A DNA stretch of 64,000 nt from Trileptium ribeirensis (GCA_030248225.1 JASANE010011798.1:160120-224119), one strand, 5' to 3'; positions 1 through 13,270 are shown, counted from the stretch's first letter. Notes: generated by a model from the letters alone, not told the origin. A program made the numbers and translations.

Positions 1-7
1 TAACTCT

Positions 8-439
8 TCAATCGTCAGGTTCTCTAAAGTTGATATGAAAAACTTGAATAAGGTAATCTTCGACCTGTATTAAATTGCCACAGTGTCGGGAATATGTTTT
101 GGCATAGTACAGTGCATCAGAAAGTTCGACTTGCTGGAAAACTTTTTGCGTTTTAAGAAAGTTTATACAATTCGGTATGGTTGCATTAAAGTCATCGCGT
201 ATTTCCGAATATAATGTTACTGATGTAGTAATACTCATCTGTGACAGTAAGACCGTGTTCGCATTGCGTCCGACCTTACCAAATACTGCGACTGCCGTAC
301 ACTGTGCATGATGTCTATATGTTTTCACATTCCATCGTCCGATTCGAATTTGATAAAATTTTGTATATGCCGTCGAATTCGTCGAATACATAATGCACGT
401 GGAAAACGGATCATAATCTGTGTGAACACGACCGTACAA
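8..439 (-). CDS. Unrecognised 143-codon open frame inside an MTIF2 intron
   Basis: An ATG-to-stop frame of 143 codons lies antisense in the intron that precedes the first visible MTIF2 exon. The translation is not low-complexity and has a normal mix of residues, but I recognise no domain, signal peptide or transposase motif in it. It could be a fragment of a mobile element, a nested gene exon, or a chance open frame. No promoter or poly(A) signal was identified. I do not assign a function. Confidence 0.15.
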   Translation of the reverse strand: MYGRVHTDYDPFSTCIMYSTNSTAYTKFYQIRIGRWNVKTYRHHAQCTAVAVFGKVGRNANTVLLSQMSITTSVTLYSEIRDDFNATIPNCINFLKTQKVFQQVELSDALYYAKTYSRHCGNLIQVEDYLIQVFHINFREPDD

Positions 440-492
440 TTATTTACCGTTATGGGCTAATATTTTCATATTGGTTTGTGTCCAGTTTTTAG

Positions 493-3400
493 GTAAAAGC
501 GCTACTCGACGAAAACGATAAACAAGTCGGCGAAGCTACGCCGTCCATTCCAGTTCAAGTAATGGGCTGGCAAGACTCTATCCCGCCTGCTGGTTCTTTA
601 ATTCTTGAAATGCCAGATGAGGTTAGTCCATGAGATGTGAAAATGTATCCACGCGGTTGAAAGTAAGTAGTAAATAAATGAGTGAAATTCCATTATAAAA
701 CATGTAGACGCAATTCGTCCTTCCACAAGTTTTTGTCAGTGCATGTAGTTGTGTCGGCTTAAATGAAACCTAATAGCTTTAATGTTATACCATTATTGCG
801 TAAGGAATAAGCCTGACTCTTTTTTGCTATGTAAAGCGAGAGTACACTTTACATGTGTACACCTGGGTGCTTTTTTCTTGTGAGCTCACTTTCTGAAAGC
901 GGACACGATTGCGACACAGCAACATGCAGGTGCTGTTCGCGGTCACTGTTTTACGATTTATCGCCGAAATTCAACGGTTAAAACGCAATAATTGCACTTA
1001 CGCATTATTTATAACTATTATTGTAATAAAGTTTTATAATATACTTTAATCGAACATAGCTGTGCGATTAAATAAGTCATTTGGTGTAGTCAACCAATGT
1101 GCAGAGGCACGCGTACGCAAATTGAGTTCGTACAACAAAAACATTTTCGCGTTCGCCAAACTACCAATACGGTTGCAGAATATTAATTAAACCGTGTAGC
1201 GTAAACGTAATACATTTTACTAGCATTCTAAGGTAGAATGTGATACCTTCAAAAACAACTGTTGTAGACGTTTTTTGGGAGAAATTAAGAAAATTATAGA
1301 TGGCTATAGCCCGTCAGAGTCATGGATGTACTGTACATTAGTATAATTGAAACCTAAAGTTTGAAATGTCAAGATATCAGTCAAACCGATCATAGATTAA
1401 GCAAATAGTTAATCAACGAATTAGTACCTGCATGATATCATTTTTATGAGTGGCTAATCTAATAATGATAATTGGCAACAGATTACATGATAGCATCCTT
1501 TTATATAAAATAATGTACTCATGCTCCCAACGAATACAATATATTTTATATCAAAATTGATAACTGTATTCGTAATCTGTTCCCGCGGGCGCCATGACAT
1601 TTTTAGGAAAATGTCTGGGGGCTGTCATTTTAGCCAGTTTCTGATTTTAACAAAAGAAAAACCACGGTGTACTCACCCAAAGTGGATATTCGCGTAATGC
1701 TATATCCTTGTTACATATCATCAGTGTTTTCGTCGCCATTTCTGGAGGTCAAAAACACATTTATCTCTACTCCATTATGCGGGAGTAAGTTGAGAACTTG
1801 CTGTGACTGGCTCAACCCCTTCTCCGCAAAACTTGTGGTTCGACCTACATCATCCCCCTCACTTAACGAACGGAAGATTGACATATCGCCCACATAAAAT
1901 TGAGGTAAATGTGTGTTGAACTCCCTCCAATAAATGAGATGGGTAACCGTCCATTTATAACATACGTTAACGTTAGAGAGCAGGGAAGAGTCGTACTACA
2001 CTCTTGATTGAGCGAATAATTCAGTTTGATTATGAAACTGATATATATATATATATACATACATAACCAAAATCAATTGTTCGCATAATCACACGTTTTC
2101 CTGCGCAACAAGTTCTATACATTTGAATTTGTTGTTGCAAGGGCTCATGGAAAAATCGCAGCGTTTTCATGCGTTCTGCGGGTGCTACAAATAGTAGTCA
2201 CAAATTAGAGGTTAGTTTGTGACGATAAACGGGAAGATACAAATATGGGTCGCAAGTAATTTTACAAATATTTTGGTTATTCAAAATCTGTGTATATCAG
2301 TTCATTCTATATCGGTGTAAACAATTGGAATATAATTTTAAGCAGTTAATGCGCCACTAGCTCTGCATCTCTGGATAATAATGTCGCGTTCGCATTATAG
2401 CGAAAGGAAGCCGAAGCTGGTCGCACGTGGCTAAATTGGGTTCGACCTCTCTTTATTCCTATTCGTAGCCCGGTGTTTGTGTCTGGTCATACAGGGCGAA
2501 CACAGTCTGATGTCTATGTCAGCATTGTTATAAGAGAAGATCGAAATTTCTCTCGAATACTTAAGGAGATTTATTGGTGCTTTACTTCAATGTTTGGAAT
2601 ATCCGCGTTGTGGTTTTTGATTTTGAAGATTGTTAAATCGGTGTAATAGTCCATGAAGCTACAATGCCTTGGTTGCATATGGTGGTCATGAGACCGAGGC
2701 CTGCCTGTATGTTTAAACAGTTTCTTTCGATTGTGTTTAAACATCTTGCAGTCTAGTAAACGACGCTAAAATTTTGGTGCTGTGTATCACACTGTTGTTG
2801 AAAAAACTTGGCCATTTTCTCGAAAATTCAATCACTACGTTGTATGAAGCTAGCTAGTATTAGAATATTTTCATGTATTAAGTCTAGCAAATTTGACATC
2901 GTTTTACTTGTCTTCTCAAGACGGAATTTAGCACACAATTATTTCGAACCGGTTTTAGCCCAAACCTGGATTTGGCTGTGTCTGGCACATTTTTTACACA
3001 ATACAATCCTCCCGATATTAACCACTCTAGAGGTATACATAGTCATACGAACCAAATGTAACTTTTATAATATTACAACAATCAAGCAAATACTAGTGTT
3101 TTGGTCGCTGATATTATCAAATTTTGTAGCGTTCTGCTGTCGCAGACAGAATTATTTAATCTAGGGTCGTTTATTGCTACCTACTTGGTGGTTGGTCCTC
3201 ACAGGGTTAACCCGGTGACATACACAACTTAATGGTTGGTCGAATCGCCATCGGTGAGGAGGCAAAATTTTCAACCTGAAACAAACTAGTGCATTTTTAG
3301 AGTTACATTGCTAGCTTTGACTTATATCGTGTGTAGAGAAATGTTATAATAACATATCAACTTTGAGTAACAAAAATGTGAAGTGGGATATTTACAAATT

Positions 3401-6400
3401 TATATTTCTGGACACAAAAACCATAGCAGTCTGGACCGGACCGTGGACATCACTACCTTAAGGTAATTTGCGTTTGAAATAATAATTTAATATTTTTAAG
3501 TAGTTTAGTCGGTAGTTGGGATCTCGCCAATCTTCTTTCTAATCAAGAGCTTCTTCATAATCTCGAAAGATGAAATGGATTAATGCAAGCTCGACGTTGG
3601 TTGATTTTACTTTTAGAGACGAGCCAAGGAAGTTGTAGCGTTTCGTATCAGCAAGTCACTGCACAACAAATACGAAGATATCGCTGTGAGTTGCGTTGAT
3701 TTAAAATATGCGAGAAATATGTGTAGTCGAATTAATCTAAACATTTCAATGAAATTGCTATTAATTTCGGGTTTACATTTGGTTGTGACTGTATTGTGCT
3801 GTTTGCATTTTTTTAGTCAATTTAGTGTATTGCAAATACTGTATGTATTGAGGGCATCGTTTTTACTTATTGCGAGGGCCACCTACACTTCTATTATCCT
3901 CTCTCTACCCCAATGTTTAAGTGTTGTGAATACATTTTTGTCTTCTGCCAGAACGCATTTTGGGAATTACTTTAAGACAGCGAAGATTGCTTGATTGTAG
4001 AACTAATGTTTGAACTGTCACGGCCAGAATTAACTACACACACACGGACTGGCGCCAATGTGTTTAAATACGTTTATGCCCGTGCTTTTTTGTGCAGATT
4101 TATTCTGTCGGTGGCAGTATTTGTTGGTCGTTAGTGACAAAGCAAGTGATGAAATCTCAATCACTATGCGTATTTAAAATACAATGTTGGTGACCAAAAA
4201 GTTTATTTCTAACTGCGTAAACTAGTACTCGATGATCCCGTGATACAATGAATTTTACAACAAAATCCATCGAGGCAAAAGTAAGTTACAGGGCTGCCTC
4301 TGAAGACTTATAGGTAACACTGTTCAGACAGCTTCGCCTGGTTGAATCAAGTCTCTTAGCTTGAGCGCCGCAAAAATTTATAAATTTTGGCATTCTCCGA
4401 CAATTTAGTAGGCACAAGCGAAAAGTGTCCGCAAGCGGTATCACACATCATATTGCGGTATTAGATATTTAGTTTGGCATGATATTTTTATAAAACTATA
4501 ATAATTAACATATGACTCCGACACAAATTATCCTGTAAAACGTAAGTAGGGCAAATATTCTTTCGTTGTTTTCCGGATTTTGACGCCAAAGCAATACAAC
4601 AGGAAGCCTGTGCATTTTTGAATTTAGCTGCGCATTTTATTAAAGTTATTGAAAACATTTTTAACCTGACTAGGGGGTTTGACTTAAATGCCCATTCCCA
4701 ACACCGAATTTAGCTGCAGTGACTGGGATTGTTTTGTGTTATAGCAAACGATCGAGGAAGGTCGACAAGCAGACCGTGAGGTATATGAAGAAACTCGGGC
4801 AGCCAAGCTGGAGCTTGGCTTCAAACGCAAGCTTCGTTCTACCGAGCGAGTTGTAACTCATCGAGTAGTGGGCGAAATCGAAGGCCCACGAATGGATATC
4901 GTTTTGAAAGGTTAATAAATAATATTTTGAAAGTCTATTGTATCATAACGTTTCGGTAGTTTATAAAAAATTGTTATAATTACGTGTTAATGGTATTGTA
5001 CAACTGCAGTAATGTTTCTTTCTAATGGATATGTCCACGGGTGAACAAACCCATTGTGTTGGTATCTATTTGTGAAATTGTGTTGTCGATAAGTGTACTG
5101 TTGCGTAATATTTTCTTCCGAGGGTGGGGGGGTGCTACCATTCGACGGAACCATTCATTGGAAGTAAAGGCACGAAATCGGTTCCAGGATTTGTCATTGA
5201 TAGAGCGAAACGACAAAGTCTAAGTTTGTTTTAAGATACAGCCAATAATAAAGCTTGAAAGCTGGAATTTTTTTTAATATCTTCAGAAGGGTCGATGACT
5301 GCTGCTCAGTAACGTGTCTATGCCGTAACGCTCGTTTCATCTTGCTACTGTGGATGGGTAACATGAGCAATACTGTCCGGAATTGAGTCGAGTTCGAGAA
5401 TTTTTGGTATCCGCCTACATAGTTTGCTAAGGATCGCTTTGTAAAACGTTACTTAGTAAACAAAGACTCAAAACAGTAGCATACCTTGGCCTGCCCACAG
5501 TGGGGGACCCCACCCCTCACCCACTTTCCGAATCCCTCATGTTCATGAGATTTTCCCACGTTCCTGTCTCCCCACTCGGCCGAACCCCCATGTTCAACTC
5601 TCAAAATTTTTTTATATCTGAAAATTTACGTTTTTTGTTTGCAAATTGGTTTAATCATAATTACCACTATTTATAATGCTAAAACGTCGGTTTATAGCTT
5701 GAAAATACATGCACGGAAGTAAACCTACATGAAAATATGGAATATTTAATATTTTGAGCAAAATTTATTCCCTCACTTTGAAATTTTCTCCCGAGAATGA
5801 ACATGGGGGTTCCCGAAATTCCACCACTGCTTTTCAGAGGGGTGTGGACATGCCAGACGTACCGTCTGGATTTTTGCAGTCCACAAGTGGCTCTAGGTTC
5901 ACAATTTCCTAATCAGGCTCAAACTGGACCAGTAAGATTTTGTCGTAAATTTTGCTTTAAACTACCATTAGTTGAGATAGGTGTTTAGGCAAGAGGATGG
6001 TACGTACGTACGTTGTCATAGGCAGAAGGTGATAGTAGTATGACTTATTTCACTGCAAATACGACAGAATCTAACAAGGCTTTTTATTTAATAATCGTCC
6101 TCCGGGGTAGTATTGTAATAAACGTTGGCTATTGGTTCTTAGGTGACGTGGATGGGTCAGTTTCAGCAATCATGGACGTGCTGGCGTCGTATGGATCTTC
6201 GAAATGCAATTTTCAAGTTTTGGCTCGCGGCGTTGGGCCGCCAACGATATCTGATGTCGAACTGGCAGCGGTGTCGAATGGTAAGTCCTTCAACTTATGT
6301 CTGAAAAATATATTTGGAATCTTAGACATACTTTTGGAGTTGTGTCACAAAAATGTGCGAAAACGTTTTAAGATGGCAGTCGATCTTGTTTCAAATCTAG

Positions 6401-9400
6401 ATACATGATTTAGCAACTGTGGCAAGCGAGAAATTTATATTACGTCCTAAATATATATAAAATGTATTCCTAGATTTTGCAGAGCCTGAAAAGCTCTGTG
6501 TAGCTGCACCTAATGTATTAATGAGGTGGTTATCAATGTTGTAAGATCAGATAAACGTGGTCCTAAGAAACTCTAAATACACGAAACAATCATTACCATA
6601 ACCAATGAAAATTTTATATAATCTTAGGTTAATATTGCAGAGCAAAAAACCTCTATGCAGCTAAAATCGCTATTGAAGCATTATTGCTGCGGTTACCTAT
6701 GCTGTGTGATTAGGTAAAATGTGCTCACGAAACCCGAAATCACGAATGTGACAATATCCCATAACCAATAAAATCTTATAAGTTTTCCTGGGCTCATTCT
6801 GCGGAGAAGAGGAAGCTCTACGTGCATGACGAGAATATAATATGATGTATTATTTTGGTGGTTGCCTGTGTTGCAATATACACAAAGAATTCAAAAATTT
6901 GACCTCCACAAGTCCCTAGTTTATCATCCTTACGGTTTTCTAACAGGTAATGTGACTTAAATATTGTATATTCTGTTTAGATGTGGTCCTTAGTTTCTCG
7001 CTCATCAATTTTTATGTTTTTGTCGTGTTTTACAGCGAACAAGATAATATACTTGTACGATTCGAAAACATCTTAGGCTGGTATTCATAGGTGTTACAGG
7101 AAAATTCTAGGTTGTTTTTTATTTGAGTAACTTTAATTATTGTTTTAGGATATATCTATTGCTTCAACGTTGCCACTCCAACCGAAGTTGCTACGTTTGC
7201 AAACGAAAAAATTGTTCAAATTAAAGAATTTAATATTATTTATCGGCTAGTCGAAGATCTCAAACTTGAACTCGACAGTCGCTTACCGATGATCGATTCT
7301 GATGACGTTTTAGGTATGTTTTAATACAATATTTTCTTTTCAGCATATTACAGTTCCGGCCATATAAATCAATCCTAATCGATTGAAATTTCGATTAATC
7401 CTATAAGTAATTGATCAAAATTTCTATTCTAATCATTCGCTTAATTGAAATTGATATAATTGACATTTTGTTCTTCTTGTTCTATCCGTTTTCTATCGTT
7501 TGACGGTTCAGAACAGGCTGAGTTATTTTTTGCCATGAATGAGCCAGGTTAAAATAGACATATAATAAAGACTGTTAATAGGTCTAAATGCTAAAAAATC
7601 TCTGTACATTTTGTTTTATGTGTATTCCTAAACCCTACGAAATAAGAATTTACGTTGAACATTGATATGGGATTTTGAGGCAGAACAATATAATTAGTGT
7701 GCACTTTCAAATTACCGTCGTCACCGTTTTAAATCGTTTTGTATTTTTCGTTGTTTTATTTCTATTTATCATTTTTTCGTTTAGGAAATCAATCATTTCA
7801 AAGGTTTTCGGTGACTGCAGACGATTACAATTTTTTATGCCGGTGTGAAGCTTCACCCTTGTCTAGTATCTTTTTTCTAAACGAAGCTAGGATTGAAAGG
7901 TTGAGTGCGAAATACATAGTCACGGACAGAATTGACTGTATAGACAAACTTGTTTGATCGTGCACGCACACCATCGTGTTGTTTAAAATACACGCAAGCA
8001 TGTTTAAAACACACGTATACGCAAACACGTTTAACATATTTGCGTGCGATTATATACAGTTGACTCTGCCCGTGGCTGTACTGCTTTCGCCGTTTTGTTA
8101 AGTGCACACAAAACACCCCTAGCGTTGCATAATAATGAAGTTGTTGGTGTGTTGTAGTAAAGATTTGTACAGTCACGGACAAAAGTAAGTGCATACGCTG
8201 ACGGAGGCTATTTCGTCCATGCGTCTAAACGCGGTCACACGCAATTGCGTTCGTCTTTATTTGTGCGCTTTCTTTGGTCCGCGATTGTATTACTAAGTTG
8301 GGCATACAATACCCGCCTGAAATGAGTGCTGTTTCTTCTATGTTCGTTCGATAGATTCAAAAATTTGTTTGAAGTGTGTTCGAATTTTGCTCGGTACGTG
8401 TTCAAAAATTAGGCGCACATGTTCGAGAGCTATTCGAAAATTGTACGAGAATTAATAAATTTTGTTCAATTTCTATTCAATGTTTGTTCGTTCAAAAGGT
8501 GACATTCATTTCTGGTGAGTACTATTTCTTTAATTTTGGTTGTCCGTGGTATTCTTAATTTACGTTTCAGAGATGTGTTGTGTTCGTTTAATTTGCTTTT
8601 AAAAGGCTGTTCTGAATAATTTTTTCGCTTGCCAATATATTGACGAGTTTTACGAAAATGTCGCAAAAATTGCAGAAAGTCTCGTTTCCTTTCTTATATA
8701 TTTTTGTATTATATTTATGTCCAATTTATAACGTTTGGGTTTCTCTAGGTATTTACAAGTGAAAAATTGCCCAGCGCATTAAATACAAGTATATGAATAT
8801 ATTATCCCAGGAAAACATATGTATATTTTCTGTCACTTGATAAACCTCACGCCGGAACCGTTGTCAAAGTTTTATTTTGAGCGCGTACAGATTTAACAAA
8901 ATTTTGTTTTAGGTGATGGTATCGTTATTACTCAGTTTGATATTACGACTCGCGGATCGAAGAAAACACCGGTAGCCGGCTGCGAATGCACGCGAGGAGT
9001 TCTTTCACGTAAGGAACGAGTGAGATTCTGGCGTGATGGCGCCGTGGTCTATGATGGTAAGAGCTGTTTAGATATTATTGTTGGCTATTTTTTTATTTAT
9101 ATCGATGTCAGGTAAACAGCTACTTAATTATTACTCGAATACATAGGTTACCGTTATTAACTTATGTTGTAATAATAATTATTTAGTTATTACTGTGTCG
9201 TGTACACGTTACAGGCGCACCGGTTGTACACATTTGATACTTAATGAGTGTTGGTTTCGAGCGAGCATCGAACAGTATAATTATTGTAGATTTTCAAACA
9301 ATTTGTTGATCATCGTTTTTTGAATATTATTTGGTTTATTATTAAGTTTTTTGTTATTTACTTTTTCATTTACAGCATATAACAATTACGTTTAATATTA

Positions 9401-11629
9401 TTATTATTTTGTTATCATTAATGTTTATATTATTCATTTTGTTACATGATATTAATAATATAACACGTATTATGCGTGAGTCCACTTTATGTGCGTACAC
9501 TTGGTTTTTTATTTTGCCAAGTCAGTTCGCGATCGTAAAAGCCATGAACGCGAACGAATCATGATTTCCCTTATGTACGCGTACGCGAGTTGCAATTCAG
9601 CCACGCGTAGACACTGCTGCCGGTCACTATTTTGCGATTTAGTATCGCATTTTGGTGACCCCGTACTAGTGAAAACGCGATCACCAATCGCATTTTTCTT
9701 GTATGCTATACACAAATTGACAGGAGTCATGCATTACGGGGCACCGTTCGAACAGGACTCGAACACATGCAATAGCAGGCTTTTCGATGGCGGTTTTGAC
9801 AAAACTTATAGTTTCGGAGCGAACATCGAACAAATTTTGAACGAACAGTAGTCCTTCTGGCAGGGAATGTAAGATTTGCATTGGGAAATCAGCTTCTTAA
9901 TAAAGATAACAGTTTCATGATTGATGGGCTGAAGCGTTATACTTCTCATAAGTATATAGTACGCTCCAAAAATGACCGTCGCATTTCAAGCGCTCGGGTG
10001 GCTCTGTAGATTTCGACACTATATAAACCATACATGCCGGCAGGGGGTAACCCCCCCTGGGGCCGAAAAGTCCAGGGGGGGTTACCCCCCCCTGGGGGTG
10101 CGCAGATCCCCCCCCGGGTGCGCAGCACAAAACTTGCGCAAATTGTGCCTGCTTGTTGCTAGTGGTGCATATGCAGCTGTAAATTTGTGGAAAGCTTTTT
10201 GTTGAAAGACGCCATTCCCTGAAATAAAAGTTAACCGAAATACTTATTTATATACTAACTAGATTTAGACATTGAATGTCTGCTATGGTCCACGGTGGAT
10301 TAACCACGAACTCAGCACTAAAATAGCACTGGAACACTCCATCGCCGTAGGAGTCGCACCCGATAGCTCAGCAGACAAAAGCCACGGGCGAGCTTTCTTA
10401 TGCCACAGACCCATACCGCATGAAATTGCTCAATTTTTACTTAGTTGTCATTTCATTTGTTTCTTAATTTGAGAGATTTCCTATTTGAACGTTAAAAACG
10501 AATCTGCGAATATCTCAAGCCCAACACACTACACTCTGTTACGGTAGACACTGTGTTCACTGAATGCATATTTCACAAATAACTACCGCGCTGTTTTCAT
10601 GTTATGAATATCTATTTCCAATTTTAAAAAACTACTTTGCTTTCTTTTAATGAAGGTTATTCGTGCTGGAACATATTCTGAATTCCGTTGCTAATCTAGC
10701 ATGATTTTTCAGCTCTGAAACAGGCATGTATATACAAATAATAGTTTGAAATATACCGGGGAAGACAACTTTCAACCAAAAAATTTTCTAACAGAGACAG
10801 CTAAATCAACAAGTGTCTTTGATTGTCCTAACGAACGTTCTGGGACCGAATCGGCACCAGTTTAGGCAGAGATAGATTAACATAACTGAAAGAATCACTG
10901 TAGATCAACAAATACGGTGAAAAAACATGCGCAATGTGCGCCTTCGCGTTTCTTGCGGTGCATGTAGACAACCTGAACACGTAGGTGAAAAATATACATC
11001 CGACGATCAAAAAAAAAGGTCCTCACGAGACCGACCCCCCTAGACAAATTTGGCCGGCCAGGGGGGGTTCCCCCCCGAGATGGCCGCGACCCACGCCCCC
11101 GTGGGGGCCTCTACCCCCCGCTGGCATGACTGACCGTCGGCATGTATGATATAAACTATTAATAAATTCTATTTTAGAACAAAATTTATATGGAGCGATT
11201 CGAGAACAAATGACAGTCATTTTTGGTAGCTAATGTAGTTTACTATCTTTATATGTTACTGTTCTTGCGACGAATTGGAAATTTACTTGCAATATTTCAG
11301 CATCTCCTTGTAAAATGATTTTTAATGACACACTTTTATTCGATATTTTCTAGTCATTTGCCGGCGATGTAATTTACGTTTATGGAAGTATCTGCACAAC
11401 GATTAGGATTATGTTTTTATTTGCATAAACTTAGATTGTTTCCATAGGCACAGTTGAATCAATGAAAAAAGAAAAAGACGTCGTTTCAACGGTTACAAAA
11501 GGCCATGAAGTTGGCATTATGGTCACTCGTCCACCGACCGATTTGAAATTCGTACCTGGCGATAAGGTCGAATGCTATAGGGTTGTCAAAATTCCACAAC
11601 ATATAGACTGGGATCCACCCGGATTTTGA
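493..11629 (+). CDS. MTIF2: Mitochondrial translation initiation factor IF-2, C-terminal half (six spliced exons, 5' part outside the window)
   Basis: The protein delivers initiator tRNA to the mitochondrial ribosome as a GTPase. Six exons join in one frame to 307 residues plus stop: 493-621, 4745-4910, 6143-6280, 7149-7313, 8913-9056 and 11448-11629. Every junction is AG/GT and the phases agree (0 after the first exon, then 1 throughout). The first exon encodes KALLDENDKQVGEATPSIPV, matching the beta-barrel domain II of IF-2. Exon 3 opens with GDVDGSVSAIMDVL, the IF-2 domain III signature. The last exon matches domain IV and ends in DWDPPGF before TGA, like animal MTIF2 proteins. The G domain and N-terminus must lie left of the window. 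Introns measure about 4.1, 1.2, 0.9, 1.6 and 2.4 kb; the last holds a hAT-like insertion. Family recognition is from remembered similarity; splice sites are read directly. Confidence 0.92.
622..4744 (+). other. MTIF2 intron, repeat-bearing, no coding exon seen
   Basis: This 4.1-kb intron runs from GTTAGT to a GTTATAG acceptor. It holds one copy of a dispersed GCG-rich repeat near 836-1010 and a TA dinucleotide run near 2041-2057. Short open frames on both strands look like chance. I see no conserved exon. Confidence 0.6.
836..1010 (+). repeat. Dispersed repeat, family with 9470-9720 and 13370-13560
   Basis: Shared words, in the same order as in the other two copies, include GTGTACAC, GGTCACTGTTTT, GCGATTTA-like and AAAACGCAAT. 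The copy is degenerate. No target-site duplication was found, so the element type is unknown. Confidence 0.4.
5582..5812. repeat. Perfect 15-bp inverted repeat in an MTIF2 intron
   Basis: GAACCCCCATGTTCA at 5582-5596 recurs as its exact reverse complement at 5798-5812. The arms sit inside a slightly larger GC-rich segment (about 5490-5852) whose outer edges are also loosely inverted (TGGCCTGCCCAC versus TGGCATGTCCAC). I could not find a clean target-site duplication, so this is an inverted repeat and possibly an old MITE. Confidence 0.4.
7915..8078. mobile_element. Small TA-flanked MITE, mariner-like ends
   Basis: The left end reads CATAGTCACGGACAG and the reverse-complemented right end CAGCCACGGGCAGAG; both then continue to ACTGTATA. 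TA dinucleotides at 7913-7914 and 8079-8080 fit a Tc1/mariner-type target duplication. The inside has short tandem words around ACACGCAAGC and CAAACACG. A related single end, CAGTCACGGACAAAAGT, lies at 8170 without a visible partner. There is no coding capacity. The element lies in an MTIF2 intron. Confidence 0.55.
9470..9720 (+). repeat. Dispersed repeat copy in an MTIF2 intron
   Basis: It shares GGTCACTATTTTGCGATTTA, TATCGCA and GTGAAAACGCGAT with the inverted copy at 13370-13560 and, more weakly, with 836-1010. A 120-codon open frame across it does not resemble a known protein and is probably fortuitous. Confidence 0.4.
10029..11148. mobile_element. hAT-like non-autonomous element with GC-rich hairpin ends (copy 1)
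   Basis: An exact 8-bp duplication, ATATAAAC, flanks the element at 10021-10028 and 11149-11156. The ends are inverted: CATACATGCCGGC on the left and, reverse-complemented on the right, CATACATGCCGAC. Both ends run into long G and C blocks that form palindromes around GGTTACC or GGTAACC. The inside is AT-rich and carries no transposase. Copy 2 at 51680-52367 shares ends and subterminal sequence, including TGCCTGCTTGTTGCTA, GGTCCTCACGA and TTTGGCCGGCCAGG. An 8-bp duplication is typical of hAT transposons, but the terminal bases are not the usual hAT ones. The insertion lies in the last MTIF2 intron. Confidence 0.8.
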
Positions 11630-11997
11630 AACTGGTGAATTTGATACGGGCACATTGATTTTTTGTTCAAACAACATAGGCGTTTTCCGAAGTGTCTTCT
11701 ACGTATGCGACGTGGTGACCACAAAGGCAGAAGTGCTTAAATGGTTGACTTGTGCCGCAAAGTCCTTGGGCATCCGGTTGACACTGTCATGGCTAGAAGT
11801 AAAAGCAAATCTTTCAGTAAGGGTTTAAAACTATTGGATTTGGTTTTCACGAACCTTTTTAATTTTATTTCAATACTTTCAATCTGTAGCAGTATATGGT
11901 AGCTAAAATGTGCTATAATACACATGTTGCATAAGAGGCTAAAAGTATTGAACTTGCCACAATTGACTACTGCTCGCTCGCACCCTGCTCGCGGGCA

Positions 11998-12003
11998 AAT
12001 AAA
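11998..12003 (+). terminator. Possible poly(A) signal AATAAA for MTIF2
   Basis: This is the first canonical AATAAA I noticed downstream of the MTIF2 stop, about 370 bp after it. The assignment rests on position only. Confidence 0.35.
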
Positions 12004-13164
12004 ATCATATTTTGCAATTTTATCCTTTTGTCCAGTCGAGATACGTTCTGAAAATTCGTATGTTTTATAGGGGAGCACAAAAAGTTAAAGGGTGCACCAG
12101 GCGGCCGGAATACCGGTCACCCATGCTGTTGTGAAACTGTGACAGTCGCCGGCTTTTCGTAACGATGTCCAACAATGTATAGTTGTCGGCATTTCGGTCG
12201 GTTCATAATATGCCCATCCGTTCCGATTCTATTAATTGCGTGGCGATGAACGAGTTATTGAGCAGCGAGTGCTGTAAGATACTAAACATAGTCTGTGTAT
12301 ATAATCCTTGGCTGGCTACTTTGAAATCGGTGTATCCCTTGTGTTATTTGAGCCTTCTACCCAATCATTGCGCTGCATAATTTTCGCAGGAGATGCTTAA
12401 TTTTCTGCCAATGTTATACTGAAAACCATATGTGCTTTTACAGTGTTCAGTATATATGCAATTTTTTAACATTTTCTATGCAGCTGCTGTCACAGGTTGC
12501 CATCATATGGTATCCAATGTTATATAATATATAATTTTCTTAAGGAAACCTCTAACGCTATCCAGCTTTCTCGGGTAAAGTTATAATTTGCTGGTAAAGG
12601 CTTATGCTAATCTAGGCGTCACGACCTCACTAGGTTCGATTGGTGTCGAAAGTCCGCGGTGCAAATCAGCACACTTCATTAGCTTTAAGACTGCCCATAC
12701 TGCGACATTCTGCCGCAATGTTCTCGGTTATCATGTATTTGTAGATTTTTGAGATTATTCTTTACTCAATGGACGCTCTCAGATATTTTAAGGTAACTGG
12801 GTTTACTATTTGGTATAAAACTTGCCGGGGATCTTACTGGTTCGCAACCAGGAGGCTTCGAATTTGTCAGATGCATGAAATGGAAGGTATCGTTCTGTTC
12901 GACTGCTCCTTCGAATATAATATGCTGGAGTACAGGCTACTTTTTACGCAGCTGTTCTTTTGTTAAAATCACGAGCTGAATCGCTCAGGGATTAGCGTTC
13001 ACATATTTCTGCCTTTTTCGAATTTTTGTGAACGGAGCATGGGCTTTGTATGTGCGAATAGAATTTGAATGGATACGCTCGATTTGTTCATTTCGCGCGT
13101 TTTTCTGCGTTCATGACTGGATTTATGACCCATGCCGCTTTTGGGCGCCGGACGTAGCTCATAG

Positions 13165-13270
13165 GTTGGGGGGCAGCCTCACGACTTAGGTTTAGTACGT
13201 AGCTCATAGAAGGACTTTAACCTAGGATAAAACTAAGAATTAGTATATCGAGAATGGCATAGCATGCATT
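13165..13270 (+). repeat. Interspersed repeat ending in TATCGAGAAYGGCATAGCATG
   Basis: The copy has TTAGG-like words followed by TATATCGAGAATGGCATAGC. Related copies lie at 14000-14075, 25336-25460, 32125-32195, 49228-49325 and 61095-61215. ACGTAGCTCATAG occurs twice inside this copy. Confidence 0.5.

Noticed and set aside
12085..12135. 5S rRNA-like words (CCAGGCGG and GGTCACCCAT, minus-strand sense)
   Set aside because: In 5S RNA these words are contiguous; here ten extra bases separate them and the rest of the 5S sequence is missing. Too short to call a pseudogene.
12625..12670. tRNA-like GGTTCGATTGG
   Set aside because: It lacks the final C of the B box and has no A box at the right distance.
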